From assembly GCA_005116815.1 (NCBI GenBank), contig SWDR01000017.1:75250-124446 (forward strand): a DNA stretch of 49,197 nucleotides, read 5' to 3'. Of the stretch, positions 1-7,534 are shown piece by piece. The DNA comes from Nitrospira sp. Lineage in GTDB: Bacteria; Nitrospirota; Nitrospiria; Nitrospirales; Nitrospiraceae. The translations under genes were made by a program, and so were the position numbers. The notes beneath the pieces are model-generated. The model did no database searches and was not told the DNA's origin. It was given only the letters and a program-made list of their open reading frames with translations. Position 1 is the first letter of the stretch. Every line of letters starts with the position of its first letter.

Positions 1-77
1 TCAGGACTCAGGACTCAGGACTCAGGACTCAGGACTCAGGACTCAGGACTCAGGACTCAGGATTTATCGCTCAGCAC
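1..77. repeat. Heptamer tandem array next to the kbl stop codon
   Basis: The unit TCAGGAC repeats perfectly from base 1 to about 62, nearly nine copies. Two degenerate units follow in the same 7-bp phase (TTATCGC, then TCAGCAC), ending at base 77, where the kbl stop codon begins. The array is cut by the window edge, so its true length and any inverted partner arm are unseen. There are no unique spacers, so it is not CRISPR. Confidence 0.93.
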
Positions 78-1267
78 TATGAAATGATGCCAAGTTCCCG
101 TCCGACCTTCGCAAAAGCAACGCTGGCTCGTTCCAGTTGTTCTTTGGTATGAGCCGCCGACATCTGTACGCGAATCCGCGCTTGCCCTTCCGGCACAACC
201 GGATAACTAAATCCCACGACATAGATCCCTTCTTCCAGCAGTCGTTCTGCCATTCTGGTTGCGAGCGAGGCGTCGCCCAACATCACCGGGATGATGGGAT
301 GTTCGCCCGGAATGAGCCGGAATCCGAGGGCGGTGAGTTGTGCGCGGAAGAAGGCGGCGTTCTCGCGCAGCCTGTCTCGCAACTGGTCGCCTTGAGCGAC
401 GAGGATCACGGCCCGCTTAGCTGCTGCGGCGATGACCGGGGGAAGTGAATTCGAAAATAAATAGGGACGCGAGCGCTGCCGCAACAACTCGACGATTTCT
501 TTTCGTCCTGACGTAAACCCGCCTGCTGCGCCGCCCAATGTTTTCCCCAACGTGCTGGTGACGATCTCGATCCGGTCCGCTACGCCGAAATGGTCCGGCG
601 TGCCGCGGCCATTGCATCCGAGCACACCGGTCGCATGACTGTCGTCGACAATTACCGCTGCATCGTATCGTTCCGCCAGTTCGACGATCCGATCGAGTTT
701 CGCGAGATCGCCATCCATGGAGAAGACCCCATCGGTCGCAATCAGGCGAAGGCGGCAGGCTGTTGCGTCACGCAGCTTGGCTTCCAGATCCGCCATATCG
801 GAATGCGCATAGCGAAGTTTGGTGGCCTTGCAGAGACGGATCCCATCGATCAGGCTGGCATGGTTCAAGGCATCGCTGATGACGGCGTCGTGCTCGCCGA
901 GGAGCACCTCGAAGAGTCCGCCGTTGGCATCGAAGCAGGAACTATACAGGATGGTGTCCTCGGTACCCAGGAAGGTGCTGATCGTCTGTTCGAGCTGTAG
1001 ATGGAGATCCTGCGTGCCGCAGATGAAACGGACGGAGGCCATCCCGTAGCCATGTTGTTGCAGTCCTTCCATGGCGGCCTGTCTGATGTCAGGGTGGTTG
1101 GCGAGCCCCAGATAGTTGTTGGCGCAGAGATTGAGGACCTCACCCTGCGCCACGCGAATCTCGGCCCCCTGCGGACTGAGGATCTGCCGCTCGGATTTGT
1201 AGAGGCCTGCCGTGCGGATGTCCGCGAGCCGCGCTGAGACTGATTTTTTAAATGAGTGGTAGGCCAT
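77..1267 (-). CDS. kbl: 2-amino-3-ketobutyrate CoA ligase (glycine C-acetyltransferase)
   Basis: PLP enzyme of the alpha-oxoamine synthase family that cleaves 2-amino-3-ketobutyrate with CoA to glycine and acetyl-CoA, the second step of threonine breakdown through Tdh. The 396-residue product has the usual full length. Visible signatures are [13 protein letters not shown] near residue 47, the acyl-CoA region with SSCFDANGG, the PLP aspartate in [11 protein letters not shown] and the Schiff-base lysine in [13 protein letters not shown]. The C-terminal domain is complete. It lies downstream of tdh on the same strand, so the pair is probably one transcription unit for threonine use, but an inverted heptamer array fills the 86-base gap between them. 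No clear Shine-Dalgarno precedes the ATG. Confidence 0.96.
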   Translation of the reverse strand: MAYHSFKKSVSARLADIRTAGLYKSERQILSPQGAEIRVAQGEVLNLCANNYLGLANHPDIRQAAMEGLQQHGYGMASVRFICGTQDLHLQLEQTISTFLGTEDTILYSSCFDANGGLFEVLLGEHDAVISDALNHASLIDGIRLCKATKLRYAHSDMADLEAKLRDATACRLRLIATDGVFSMDGDLAKLDRIVELAERYDAAVIVDDSHATGVLGCNGRGTPDHFGVADRIEIVTSTLGKTLGGAAGGFTSGRKEIVELLRQRSRPYLFSNSLPPVIAAAAKRAVILVAQGDQLRDRLRENAAFFRAQLTALGFRLIPGEHPIIPVMLGDASLATRMAERLLEEGIYVVGFSYPVVPEGQARIRVQMSAAHTKEQLERASVAFAKVGRELGIIS

Positions 1268-1277
1268 AACATTGTTC

Positions 1278-1353
1278 AGGCGAGAGGCGTGGGGCGAGTG
1301 GCAAGAGGGTTCTATATGGAGCCCCTTGCCTTTAGCCTCTGGCCTCTAGCCAT
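1278..1353. repeat. Symmetrical inverted heptamer array (35-6-35) between tdh and kbl
   Basis: Five 7-bp units (for example AGGCGAG and TGGCAAG) fill 1278-1312. The loop TATATG occupies 1313-1318. Five units of complementary character (for example TAGCCTC and TGGCCTC) fill 1319-1353 and end directly at the tdh stop codon. Near the loop the arms pair well, GGTTC with GAGCC, then GGCAAG with CTTGCC after one bulged A. Further out, GC-rich blocks pair between short mismatches, giving a long imperfect hairpin in RNA or single-stranded DNA. It could act as a processing site, a partial terminator or a mobile miniature repeat; function is not shown by the sequence. Confidence 0.8.
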
Positions 1354-2388
1354 TCACGGAATCAGCACCACCTTGCCGCATTGCCCTGAGTTGATCAACT
1401 CGAACCCCTGCGCAAAATCTTTCATGGGAAAGGTATGGGTCATGATCGGCTTGATGTTCAGCCCGGCCTGGAAGAGCCCGGCCAAGCGGTACCAGGTCTT
1501 GAAGAGCCTGCGGCCTGTCACCCCATACACACGGATGCCTTTGAAAATTATTTCGTTCGGCAGGTCGAACGACACAGATCCGGTTGGAATGCCGAAGAGT
1601 GTGACCCGTCCGCCGTTCTTCACGGCACTGAAGGCTTGATGTAATGCGATCGGGTTTCCCGACATTTCGAGGGAGGCATCGACTCCTTCCCCGGCGGTGA
1701 TGTCGCGAATAGCGGCGGAGATGCGATCGGCGGGTTCAGTTGTGGCGTTGAGCACATGATCGACACCGACCTGTTTGGCAAGGTCCAGGCGGTAGGCACT
1801 GACGTCCGACGCAATGATGGTGGCGGCGCCGGCCGTTCGTGCGACCGCGGCCGCGAAGAGTCCGGTCGGACCACAGCCGGTGATCAACACCGTCTGTCCC
1901 GTGAGATCTTCGACTAAGGCTGCATCGACGGCATTGCCGAGCGGTTCTTGCGCGCAGGCGAGTTCCGGTGGAATGGTGAGTGACGTCTTCCAGAGTACGG
2001 CTTCCGGCAAGACGACGTATTCTGCAAATGATCCGTCGAGATCGACTCCCAGGATGCGATAATTCTTGCAGACATGCGCCTGCCCGGTACGACATTGGAA
2101 GCAGTGCCCGCACGTGAGGTGCGATTCGGCTGCGACATAGTCCCCCACCCTGACCAAGGTGACCTCGGACCCGACTTCCACGACCTCGCCGCACATTTCA
2201 TGACCGATGATCCGTGGCGGGTGGATGCGGCTATGGGCCCAAGGATCCCAATTGTAAATATGGGCATCTGTTCCGCAGAGTGACGTGGCTTTAACGCGGA
2301 TGACCGCATCGGTGCGGCCTGGTTGTGGATCGGGGCAAGTGCTGAGGGTCAATCCCGGTTGTGCCGATGTTTTGACAAGAGCCTGCAT
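1354..2388 (-). CDS. tdh: L-threonine 3-dehydrogenase
   Basis: Zinc-dependent medium-chain dehydrogenase oxidising L-threonine to 2-amino-3-ketobutyrate with NAD+, feeding the downstream kbl product. At 344 residues it matches the family. Catalytic zinc ligands lie in CGTDAHIYNWD and GHEMCGEVVEVG. The structural zinc cysteines are in CGHCFQCRTGQAHVC. The Rossmann fold shows GCGPTGLFAAAVART, and IKPIMTHTFPMKDF is typical of the C-terminus. The ATG at 2388 (MQALVKTS) was chosen over an upstream ATG at 2439 because family members begin there. The divergent tonB-like gene starts at 2471, so 2389-2470 must hold promoters in both directions. Sorbitol or other polyol dehydrogenase is the alternative, but linkage to kbl favours Tdh. 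Confidence 0.94.
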   Translation of the reverse strand: MQALVKTSAQPGLTLSTCPDPQPGRTDAVIRVKATSLCGTDAHIYNWDPWAHSRIHPPRIIGHEMCGEVVEVGSEVTLVRVGDYVAAESHLTCGHCFQCRTGQAHVCKNYRILGVDLDGSFAEYVVLPEAVLWKTSLTIPPELACAQEPLGNAVDAALVEDLTGQTVLITGCGPTGLFAAAVARTAGAATIIASDVSAYRLDLAKQVGVDHVLNATTEPADRISAAIRDITAGEGVDASLEMSGNPIALHQAFSAVKNGGRVTLFGIPTGSVSFDLPNEIIFKGIRVYGVTGRRLFKTWYRLAGLFQAGLNIKPIMTHTFPMKDFAQGFELINSGQCGKVVLIP

Positions 2389-2470
2389 GGGTCCATTGTA
2401 TACCAGCGCATGGGCCCCGCCTACCCCTACTGGGAACACCGGGTTGCACCGGTGCGGCGAGATCGGTAGG

Positions 2471-3385
2471 ATGCAGCTTATGAAGGCGCTGTACCACCGA
2501 AGCCTTATGATCGTGGCGGGGATCTGTTGCGCCGCATGCGTGGCTCCCGGCTTTCCCTCACCTGCCTATTCCGCATCATCCCCACAGACGGCTCCCTCGT
2601 CGGGTCCCACGAAGCGTTGGGCGCAGTTCGAGTTAAGCCAACCAGAGTCGATGGGCGATCCGAAAACCGGCAAGCCCGTGACATTGACGATCGTCCTCGG
2701 GGGGGTCACTTCCGGGACGACTCCGGTGGTGGCGATCTGTGAATCGATGGCGTTTCAAGCCCAAACGGTCACGCTTGAGCCAGATGCAGAGTCGATGGCA
2801 TTAAAAGGTGTCGTGACGCTCGAGCCCATCCCGATGAGTCGGACGTCCGTGCCACCCAGGGCGGCGCGAGTCCAAGTGACCTTTGCTCGATCCCGTCAGG
2901 ATAAACTCGAACGGCTCATGCGCCGGGTCGTCTATGTGACGATGGATCGGTCAGAACCGGTCGATGAGACGAGTGAGTTGCTCCCCGTGCGCTCTGAGGA
3001 GTCGCGGGGCGATGAGGTGGTGCTGGATGAAGTGCAAACGGCTGTGGAGCCGATCTCGACGAGCGTCTTAGCCGAGGAAGATTTGGTCCCGTTTGCTGCT
3101 CCGGGAGAAGGCAAGGCCTACTGGCAGCATGTCAGTCAACTGATCAGCAAGAGTTGGGCTCGCCAGGTCCGCGGAATCCGGCATGCGGTGAGCAGCGAAA
3201 CCGTGAAGGTCCGTTTCACGAAGCCTATCGGCGATTTCTTCAGGCCACGACAGTCGCGAAGTCAGACAAGACCCGTCCTGCCCTGTTGTCCTCGGCGCTC
3301 CACCTGGCGACGGAGATCCCGCTCGAAATCGCCGAGCAGGCGACGGAGGCCGGAGTTCTTCTCCATGCCTGCTCGGCAGGAGTAA
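2471..3385 (+). pseudogene. TonB-like energy-transducing protein, broken near 3217
   Basis: The start encodes a signal sequence or N-terminal anchor (LMIVAGICCAACVAPGF). An extracytoplasmic segment of about 200 residues follows, then the opening of a TonB C-terminal domain (YWQHVSQLISKSWARQV, then SSETVKVRF). TonB proteins use this domain to pass proton-motive energy to outer-membrane transporters. The domain stops about 30 residues in. From roughly base 3217 the frame becomes arginine-rich shadow coding, while another frame abruptly continues as a cyclodeaminase. The last 50 or so residues, to the stop at 3385, are therefore not native TonB sequence. ATG 2471 was chosen; ATG 2480 is possible. 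This is a chimeric junction rather than a simple frameshift, since the two protein families are unrelated. Confidence 0.75.
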
Positions 3386-3741
3386 AACCTCGGGTTCGAT
3401 CTGACGTGACCGTTGGGCTCATGCTGGCGATTGCCGCGGCCGATGCGGGACGGCACACCGTCGAAGGAAATATAAAAATTCAACTCAATCAACGACTTAA
3501 GAAGTCTCTTCAGGGTCGTGTTGAACAGATGACAATCCGTCTTGAGGAACTCAAGGGGCTATGCTACAGTACGCCCCTTGGTCAGGGTCGTGCTGACACG
3601 AGAGAAAAACCTGTACAGGCATCGCCTGGGAAAGTAGACAGACGGGAAGAATGGAAATCAAAGTCTTCAATAATAACGTCGAGAAAGCCCTCAAAGTTGC
3701 CAAAAAGAAGCTCGCGGGGGAAGGCCTCTTCCGGGAACTGA
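3217..3741 (+). pseudogene. 3' fragment of a formimidoyl-THF cyclodeaminase/cyclohydrolase family gene
   Basis: From H-E-A-Y-R-R at 3217 this frame encodes the C-terminal half of the FchA/FtcD-C family (one-carbon folate metabolism). Recognisable blocks are EAYRRFLQATTVAKSDK, LATEIPLEIAEQATEAG and the conserved SDVTVGLMLAIAAADAG. The N-terminal half, including the glycine-rich folate-binding segment, is missing. No start codon of its own is convincing. After the family ends near EELKGLCYS the frame stays open and overlaps rpsU by about 90 bases, which is unlikely to be native. The fragment begins where the TonB domain breaks off. Confidence 0.72.
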
Positions 3742-3845
3742 AGCGTCGGCGGTTTTACGAGAAGCCGAGCGTCAGGAAGAAAGCCAAGGAGCGCGAGGCA
3801 CAGCGTCGTCGTCAGAAGTGGTTGGCGAAGCGTAAGCCAGAGTAA
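3651..3845 (+). CDS. rpsU: 30S ribosomal protein bS21
   Basis: The 64-residue basic protein matches bS21 throughout, beginning MEIKVFNNNVEKALKV, with FRELKRRRFYEKPSVR in the centre and an arginine/lysine-rich tail. bS21 binds the small subunit near the anti-Shine-Dalgarno end of 16S rRNA and aids initiation. The start is preceded by a purine-rich GGGAAGA. The upstream sequence is the cyclodeaminase remnant, so the original promoter context may be altered by the 3217 junction. Nth follows about 70 bases downstream. Confidence 0.96.
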   Translation: MEIKVFNNNVEKALKVAKKKLAGEGLFRELKRRRFYEKPSVRKKAKEREAQRRRQKWLAKRKPE

Positions 3846-3919
3846 GCGTCCTTCCGCGGGTTTGCCCGTTCGGTTGAAGCTACGCACTCCCTATAGGCCT
3901 CCATATACTTTCCTTGTCC

Positions 3920-4579
3920 ATGCGCCAGGATCAGATCACTGCTGCGCTTCGCATTGTGAAGCGCGAGATTCGGCAGTGGGAAGAACCGGTCCTCGGCGTC
4001 GTGGCTCGCGAGTCGAATCGGGATCCCTTCCGTATTCTCATTTCCTGTCTGCTCAGCCTCCGGACCAAAGATAAAACGACCGGTGAAGCCAGCGCCAGGC
4101 TCTATACGCTCGCGCATCAGCCTGCCACGATGCTGACCATTCCGCTTCGGCAGATCGAGCAAGCCATCTACCCCGTCTGTTTCTACCGGACGAAAGCCAA
4201 ATCCATTCATGCGATCTGCCATCGGCTGTTGGACGTCTATGGAGGCGCCGTTCCCGATTCCATCGATGAGCTGGTGACGCTGTCAGGAGTCGGCAGGAAA
4301 ACGGCGAATCTGGTGGTGACGGTCGCGTTCGGCAAACCAGGCATCTGTGTGGATATCCATGTCCATCGGATCAGCAATCGCTGGGGCTATGTGAAGACAG
4401 AGACGCCGGAGGAGACCGAAGTGGCGCTACGCAACAAGCTTCCCAAGCAACATTGGATTACCTTCAACGATCTGCTTGTTCCCTATGGCCAGCATCTCTG
4501 CCAGCCGGTCTCGCCGTTCTGCAGCAAGTGCAAACTCACAGAATATTGCGATCGGGTCGGAGTGACAAAAAACCGTTAA
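3920..4579 (+). CDS. nth: Endonuclease III
   Basis: DNA glycosylase/AP lyase that removes oxidised pyrimidines in base-excision repair. The 220-residue protein has the helix-hairpin-helix LSGVGRKTANLV with the catalytic lysine, and the catalytic aspartate in VDIHVHRISNRWG. The C-terminal iron-sulfur loop has spacing C-x6-C-x2-C-x5-C (CQPVSPFC, then CKLTEYC). The ATG at 3920 is used; a TTG six bases earlier is also possible. The stop codon lies inside the first unit of a heptamer array, so the transcript ends in repeat sequence. The next gene converges from the other strand. Confidence 0.96.
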   Translation: MRQDQITAALRIVKREIRQWEEPVLGVVARESNRDPFRILISCLLSLRTKDKTTGEASARLYTLAHQPATMLTIPLRQIEQAIYPVCFYRTKAKSIHAICHRLLDVYGGAVPDSIDELVTLSGVGRKTANLVVTVAFGKPGICVDIHVHRISNRWGYVKTETPEETEVALRNKLPKQHWITFNDLLVPYGQHLCQPVSPFCSKCKLTEYCDRVGVTKNR

Positions 4580-4610
4580 GCGTGAAGCGTATTTCGTGAA
4601 GCGTTTCTGG
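4576..4610. repeat. Degenerate heptamer array overlapping the nth stop codon
   Basis: Five units in strict 7-bp phase: TTAAGCG (containing the nth TAA), TGAAGCG, a diverged unit, TGAAGCG again at 4597, and a last degenerate one. The two perfect TGAAGCG copies are 14 bases apart. It fills the 5' part of the gap between two converging genes. Confidence 0.7.
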
Positions 4611-4627
4611 GGAATCGGATTTTCTTG

Positions 4628-4662
4628 CGAGAGACGAACGACGAGATACGAGCGACGTATTT
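4628..4662. repeat. Second degenerate heptamer array touching the dsrE-like stop codon
   Basis: Four consecutive units of pattern CGARNNA (such as CGAGAGA and CGAGCGA) plus a diverged fifth run from 4628 to 4662. They keep a 7-bp period up to the stop codon of the minus-strand DsrE-like gene at 4661-4663. The unit differs from the neighbouring TGAAGCG array and complementarity between the two is weak. Confidence 0.72.
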
Positions 4663-5080
4663 AGATGAAGAGTGTCGTTTCCGCGTCCGAGGTGAGCGCA
4701 ATAATGGCAGGGAGTCCCATGACTTCGTCGACATTCTTTGTGACGGCGGCGCTGTCCACGCCCATATATTCCAGGCCGGCGCTGCAGGCGATCAGACGAA
4801 ACTTTCCGACCTGTTTTGCATCGTGAAACATTTCCGAAATTTTCGGGACCTTCTTCTCTTTCAAGAGCCGGGCGACCTCGTCTGCCGATGACGCATATTC
4901 AGGCGGAAAGTCGATCGCGTCGATGTTGCCCTCGGCCAGTTTCTTGATCGTCCAGAACAAGAGGATCACGATCACGTCTTTTCCCATCGCCGCAGCCGTG
5001 AGTCCCAGGGTCGCGACCTGGTGCAGCGTATCGTAGGTGGCGTGATGGGCGAAGATGACAAACTTGGGTTGGGGTGGCAT
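4661..5080 (-). CDS. DsrE/DsrF-like sulfur-relay family protein
   Basis: This 139-residue protein has the DsrE-like alpha/beta fold pattern: a first strand KFVIFAHHATYDT, a hydrophobic helix LGLTAAAMGKDV, and a strand with Cys in FRLIACSAGLEYMGV. DsrE-family proteins carry or transfer sulfur on a cysteine or act as small peroxiredoxin-like proteins of unknown role. One candidate functional cysteine (LIACSAG) is visible. It precedes a small exported protein by 9 bases on the same strand in the order 5090-5443 gene, then this gene, so the two are probably co-transcribed. A specific substrate cannot be named. Confidence 0.8.
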   Translation of the reverse strand: MPPQPKFVIFAHHATYDTLHQVATLGLTAAAMGKDVIVILLFWTIKKLAEGNIDAIDFPPEYASSADEVARLLKEKKVPKISEMFHDAKQVGKFRLIACSAGLEYMGVDSAAVTKNVDEVMGLPAIIALTSDAETTLFI

Positions 5081-5089
5081 CGGTGGTCG

Positions 5090-5443
5090 TTATTTCTTTG
5101 GGGCGCGGGCTTTGACGCTATTCACATAATCGGCAATGGCCGCATCGACTTCGCCCAGGGTCATGGGGCGGTCATGGGTTTCACTTTCGTCCACGAGATA
5201 GCGATCCTGCTCTTTTTCCTGCCGAAGGACCACGGAATTTTCCGGGGTCACCTCGATCAGCATGAACCACTCGCGGGTTCCCTGCGTGATGACGACTTCC
5301 TTGCCAAGGCCCTTTTTCGTTATTTCGATGTGAAGATCGTCCGATGCCCCAACGAAGGAGGGAATCGTGAAGAGCCCTGCGGCCAAGAGTGCCACCCCAA
5401 GCACAGGACTGAGGAGCGTTATGAAGGGCGAGCGGGGGGACAT
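5090..5443 (-). CDS. Small exported protein of unknown function
   Basis: The 117-residue product has an N-terminal hydrophobic segment (FITLLSPVLGVALLAAGLF) consistent with a signal peptide, with possible cleavage after VGA. A mature part of about 85 charged residues follows, with a beta-rich middle (REWFMLIEVTPENSVVLR) and a lysine-rich end. I do not recognise a family. Ending 9 bases before the DsrE-like start, it is likely translated from the same transcript. It is probably periplasmic. Confidence 0.7.
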   Translation of the reverse strand: MSPRSPFITLLSPVLGVALLAAGLFTIPSFVGASDDLHIEITKKGLGKEVVITQGTREWFMLIEVTPENSVVLRQEKEQDRYLVDESETHDRPMTLGEVDAAIADYVNSVKARAPKK

Positions 5444-5545
5444 AGTAAAGAGATTATAGCCCGTTGCGAAAGGCGCCGTAAACCGTCGATAGCACCTGGT
5501 CGTTGGCTTGAGTGCCTCAAGGTCGCATGTTAGGATGCGCGTCCC

Positions 5546-5977
5546 ATGGATGGCCTACTCGCAACAATACAGCAATGGATTCCGGTCGATGTGCTGATCG
5601 GTCTTGCCGTGGCTGGGGCGATCGGTTTTATCGGCTCGCTGATCGCCATCCCGTTGATCCTGGTCCGCTTGCCGGCCGACTATTTCGACACGAGGACTCC
5701 CCGCCACTGGATGAAAGACCACCATCCCCTGCTGCGCCTGCTGGGGCTGGTCGTCAAGAACGTCCTCGGCGTCGTATTCCTCCTGGCTGGTTTTGCCATG
5801 CTCTTTTTGCCGGGGCAGGGCCTGCTGACGATGCTGGTCGGGGTATCGCTCATGGATTTCCCCAGAAAGCGCGAGCTGGAGGCCAAAATGGTCGGCCAGC
5901 CGACCCTGCTGGGCATTATCAATTCTATGCGCCACAAGTTCGATAAGCCACCGCTGACATTAGCGCCCGATCCCTAA
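5546..5977 (+). CDS. PGPGW-type small membrane protein
   Basis: A 143-residue integral membrane protein with two hydrophobic stretches (VLIGLAVAGAIGFIGSLIAI and VLGVVFLLAGFAMLFLP). The signature LPGQGLLTMLVGVSLMDFPRK resembles the PGPGW family, where LPGPG is usual; here the second proline is glutamine. The function of the family is unknown. The short cytoplasmic tail is charged. It is divergent from the minus-strand exported protein and is followed 17 bases later by the polA fragment, so the two could share a transcript. Confidence 0.75.
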   Translation: MDGLLATIQQWIPVDVLIGLAVAGAIGFIGSLIAIPLILVRLPADYFDTRTPRHWMKDHHPLLRLLGLVVKNVLGVVFLLAGFAMLFLPGQGLLTMLVGVSLMDFPRKRELEAKMVGQPTLLGIINSMRHKFDKPPLTLAPDP

Positions 5978-5994
5978 CGCCGTTTCCCAACACC

Positions 5995-6336
5995 ATGCCC
6001 AGCCTCGAATCCAACCGCAAGACGCTCTATCTGATCGATGGGAGCGCCTATATCTATCGTGCATTCTTCGCCCTCCCGGCGATGAATAATTCCAAGGGCC
6101 TCCAGACCAACGCGATCCTCGGCTTCACGACGATGTTGCTGAAGATTATGCGCGAGAAGAAGCCGGACGGCCTCGTCGTGGCGTTCGACGAAAAGGGCCC
6201 GACGTTGCGTCACGCGGAGTTCACCGCCTATAAGGCGCAACGGCCGCCGATGCCGGACGGCATGAGTGCTCAGATTCCCTACATCCATGCCCTCACCTTC
6301 TGGATAGAACTGACGCGCCAGGCGCCGATTCGTTGA
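5995..6336 (+). pseudogene. polA: 5' fragment of DNA polymerase I, cut near 6290
   Basis: The first 98 or so residues are the N-terminus of the PolA 5'-3' exonuclease domain: LYLIDGSAYIYRAFFALP, GFTTMLLKIMREKKPDG, VVAFDEKGPTLRH and YKAQRPPMPDGM, then QIPYIH. In the family this continues through the rest of the exonuclease and the polymerase, about 800 further residues. Here the frame turns into ALTFWIELTRQAPIR and stops. None of the remaining polA is found in the window. As polA is normally present intact, this is a deletion, an insertion-associated loss or an assembly mis-join. No function is expected from the 113-residue product. Confidence 0.85.
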
Positions 6337-6376
6337 CAGCCACGAGGTGGAAAGTCAGCATAACACCGACATTGGC

Positions 6377-6462
6377 TTTTCTGCCAGAAGTCGTTCCTTC
6401 GCCGCCTGAACCCTTATGAATCCTGCCTGTGGGGCCCTTGCCTCCCTTGCCTTGGCAGAAAA
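6377..6462. repeat. Inverted repeat in the gap after the polA break
   Basis: TTTTCTGCCA at 6377-6386 and its exact reverse complement TGGCAGAAAA at 6453-6462 enclose 66 bases. Outside them GGC and GCC also pair across a one-base bulge. The segment 6337-6508 has no convincing gene. It could be the remnant of a small mobile element or a transcription-ending structure; neither is proven. Confidence 0.45.
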
Positions 6463-6508
6463 CGCCATGATAGCTTAGAAGTTCCCTTGGAATAGAAAGG
6501 ACTGATCT

Positions 6509-7528
6509 GTGAAACTAGCACTCAGCCTCCATCGCGGATGGTCGACTCGAATATTGATCGCATCCTGGTTCTCTCTCTCTGTGCTCTTCCAAAGCGGGGC
6601 CGCAGTCGCGGCTGCCCCGGCGACAACTCCTACGGTACCGGTTCAGACCGAGCATGTGATTCTGTTTGTTCTCGAAGGGTTCGGTCAGGACTCGCTGAAG
6701 GGGGGCACGATGCCGACTCTCAGCCGGTTGATCAAGGACGGGGCGGTCACCTGGTCTGCTACGGCGGTGAAGCCTGCATTGCGGTTGCCCACGATGGCCT
6801 CGTTGATTACGGGGATGCCGGTCGAGAAACATGGAATTACCTGGAATACGTTCGAATTCAGCCGTGGGTACCCGCGCGCTCCGAGTATGTTCGACTATCT
6901 CGATTTGAGTGGGGGTCGCGATAGCGCGATTTTCCTCATGGACGAATCGCTCTATCAGTTGGCGAGACCCGAACCCTATACTGACTATCAAATGTGCGGG
7001 CCGTTGAAGTCCGAGTGCAGCACGGACCGCATCGTGTCCTACATCCGTCAATATTTCAAAAAAGCGACCAGCGGTCATGGGTATGGACATGCCATCCCTG
7101 CGCTCCCGCATTTCCTGGTTGTCCACCTGCCTGAGGCCGGTCGAGTGGGTGCGTCAAAAGGCTGGGCTTCAAAGGAGTACCGCGACGCCCTTCGCATGGT
7201 GGATAAGGGTATCCATTCCGTGTTGGATATCTATCAAGAGCATGGGCTGACCAAACGGACCACCCTGTTCGTGACCTCGCTCAGTGCCGAAGGCAGAGAT
7301 GCGGGCCAGGAGCAAGCTGACGCCGCTGTTCCGATAGTGCCGTGGATTGCCTCGGGGGTGGGGATTAAACAGGGTTATGCGATTCATCAGCCGGTCTCTA
7401 TATTAGATACCGGTGCAACCGTGATGCGGACGTTAGGGCTACAGACTCACACCGAATGGGAGAGTCATGCCGTGGAAGAAATCTTCCAGGCGGCCTTTGT
7501 TGCGGCCCCACGGGTATCCCTGGAATAG
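6509..7528 (+). CDS. Exported alkaline-phosphatase-superfamily protein (phosphodiesterase/sulfatase-like)
   Basis: A 339-residue protein with an N-terminal signal peptide (IASWFSLSVLFQSGAAVAAA). The body resembles type I phosphodiesterase/nucleotide pyrophosphatase and sulfatase folds: HVILFVLEGFGQDS, MPTLSRLIKDGAV, then RLPTMASLITGMPVEKHGI, where the threonine occupies the nucleophile position of phosphodiesterases. In the first metal motif the usual DG is replaced by EG (LEGFG). Near the C-terminus LFVTSLSAEGRD stands where a D-H metal pair would be expected. Catalytic activity is therefore uncertain. The start is GTG at 6509 after GAAAGGA. It is followed 6 bases later by another exported protein, so the two are likely co-transcribed. 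Confidence 0.72.
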   Translation: MKLALSLHRGWSTRILIASWFSLSVLFQSGAAVAAAPATTPTVPVQTEHVILFVLEGFGQDSLKGGTMPTLSRLIKDGAVTWSATAVKPALRLPTMASLITGMPVEKHGITWNTFEFSRGYPRAPSMFDYLDLSGGRDSAIFLMDESLYQLARPEPYTDYQMCGPLKSECSTDRIVSYIRQYFKKATSGHGYGHAIPALPHFLVVHLPEAGRVGASKGWASKEYRDALRMVDKGIHSVLDIYQEHGLTKRTTLFVTSLSAEGRDAGQEQADAAVPIVPWIASGVGIKQGYAIHQPVSILDTGATVMRTLGLQTHTEWESHAVEEIFQAAFVAAPRVSLE

Positions 7529-7534
7529 GTCATC

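Noticed and set aside
1-77. Possible CRISPR array at the left edge
   Set aside because: The unit is 7 bp and contiguous with no spacers; it is a simple tandem array.
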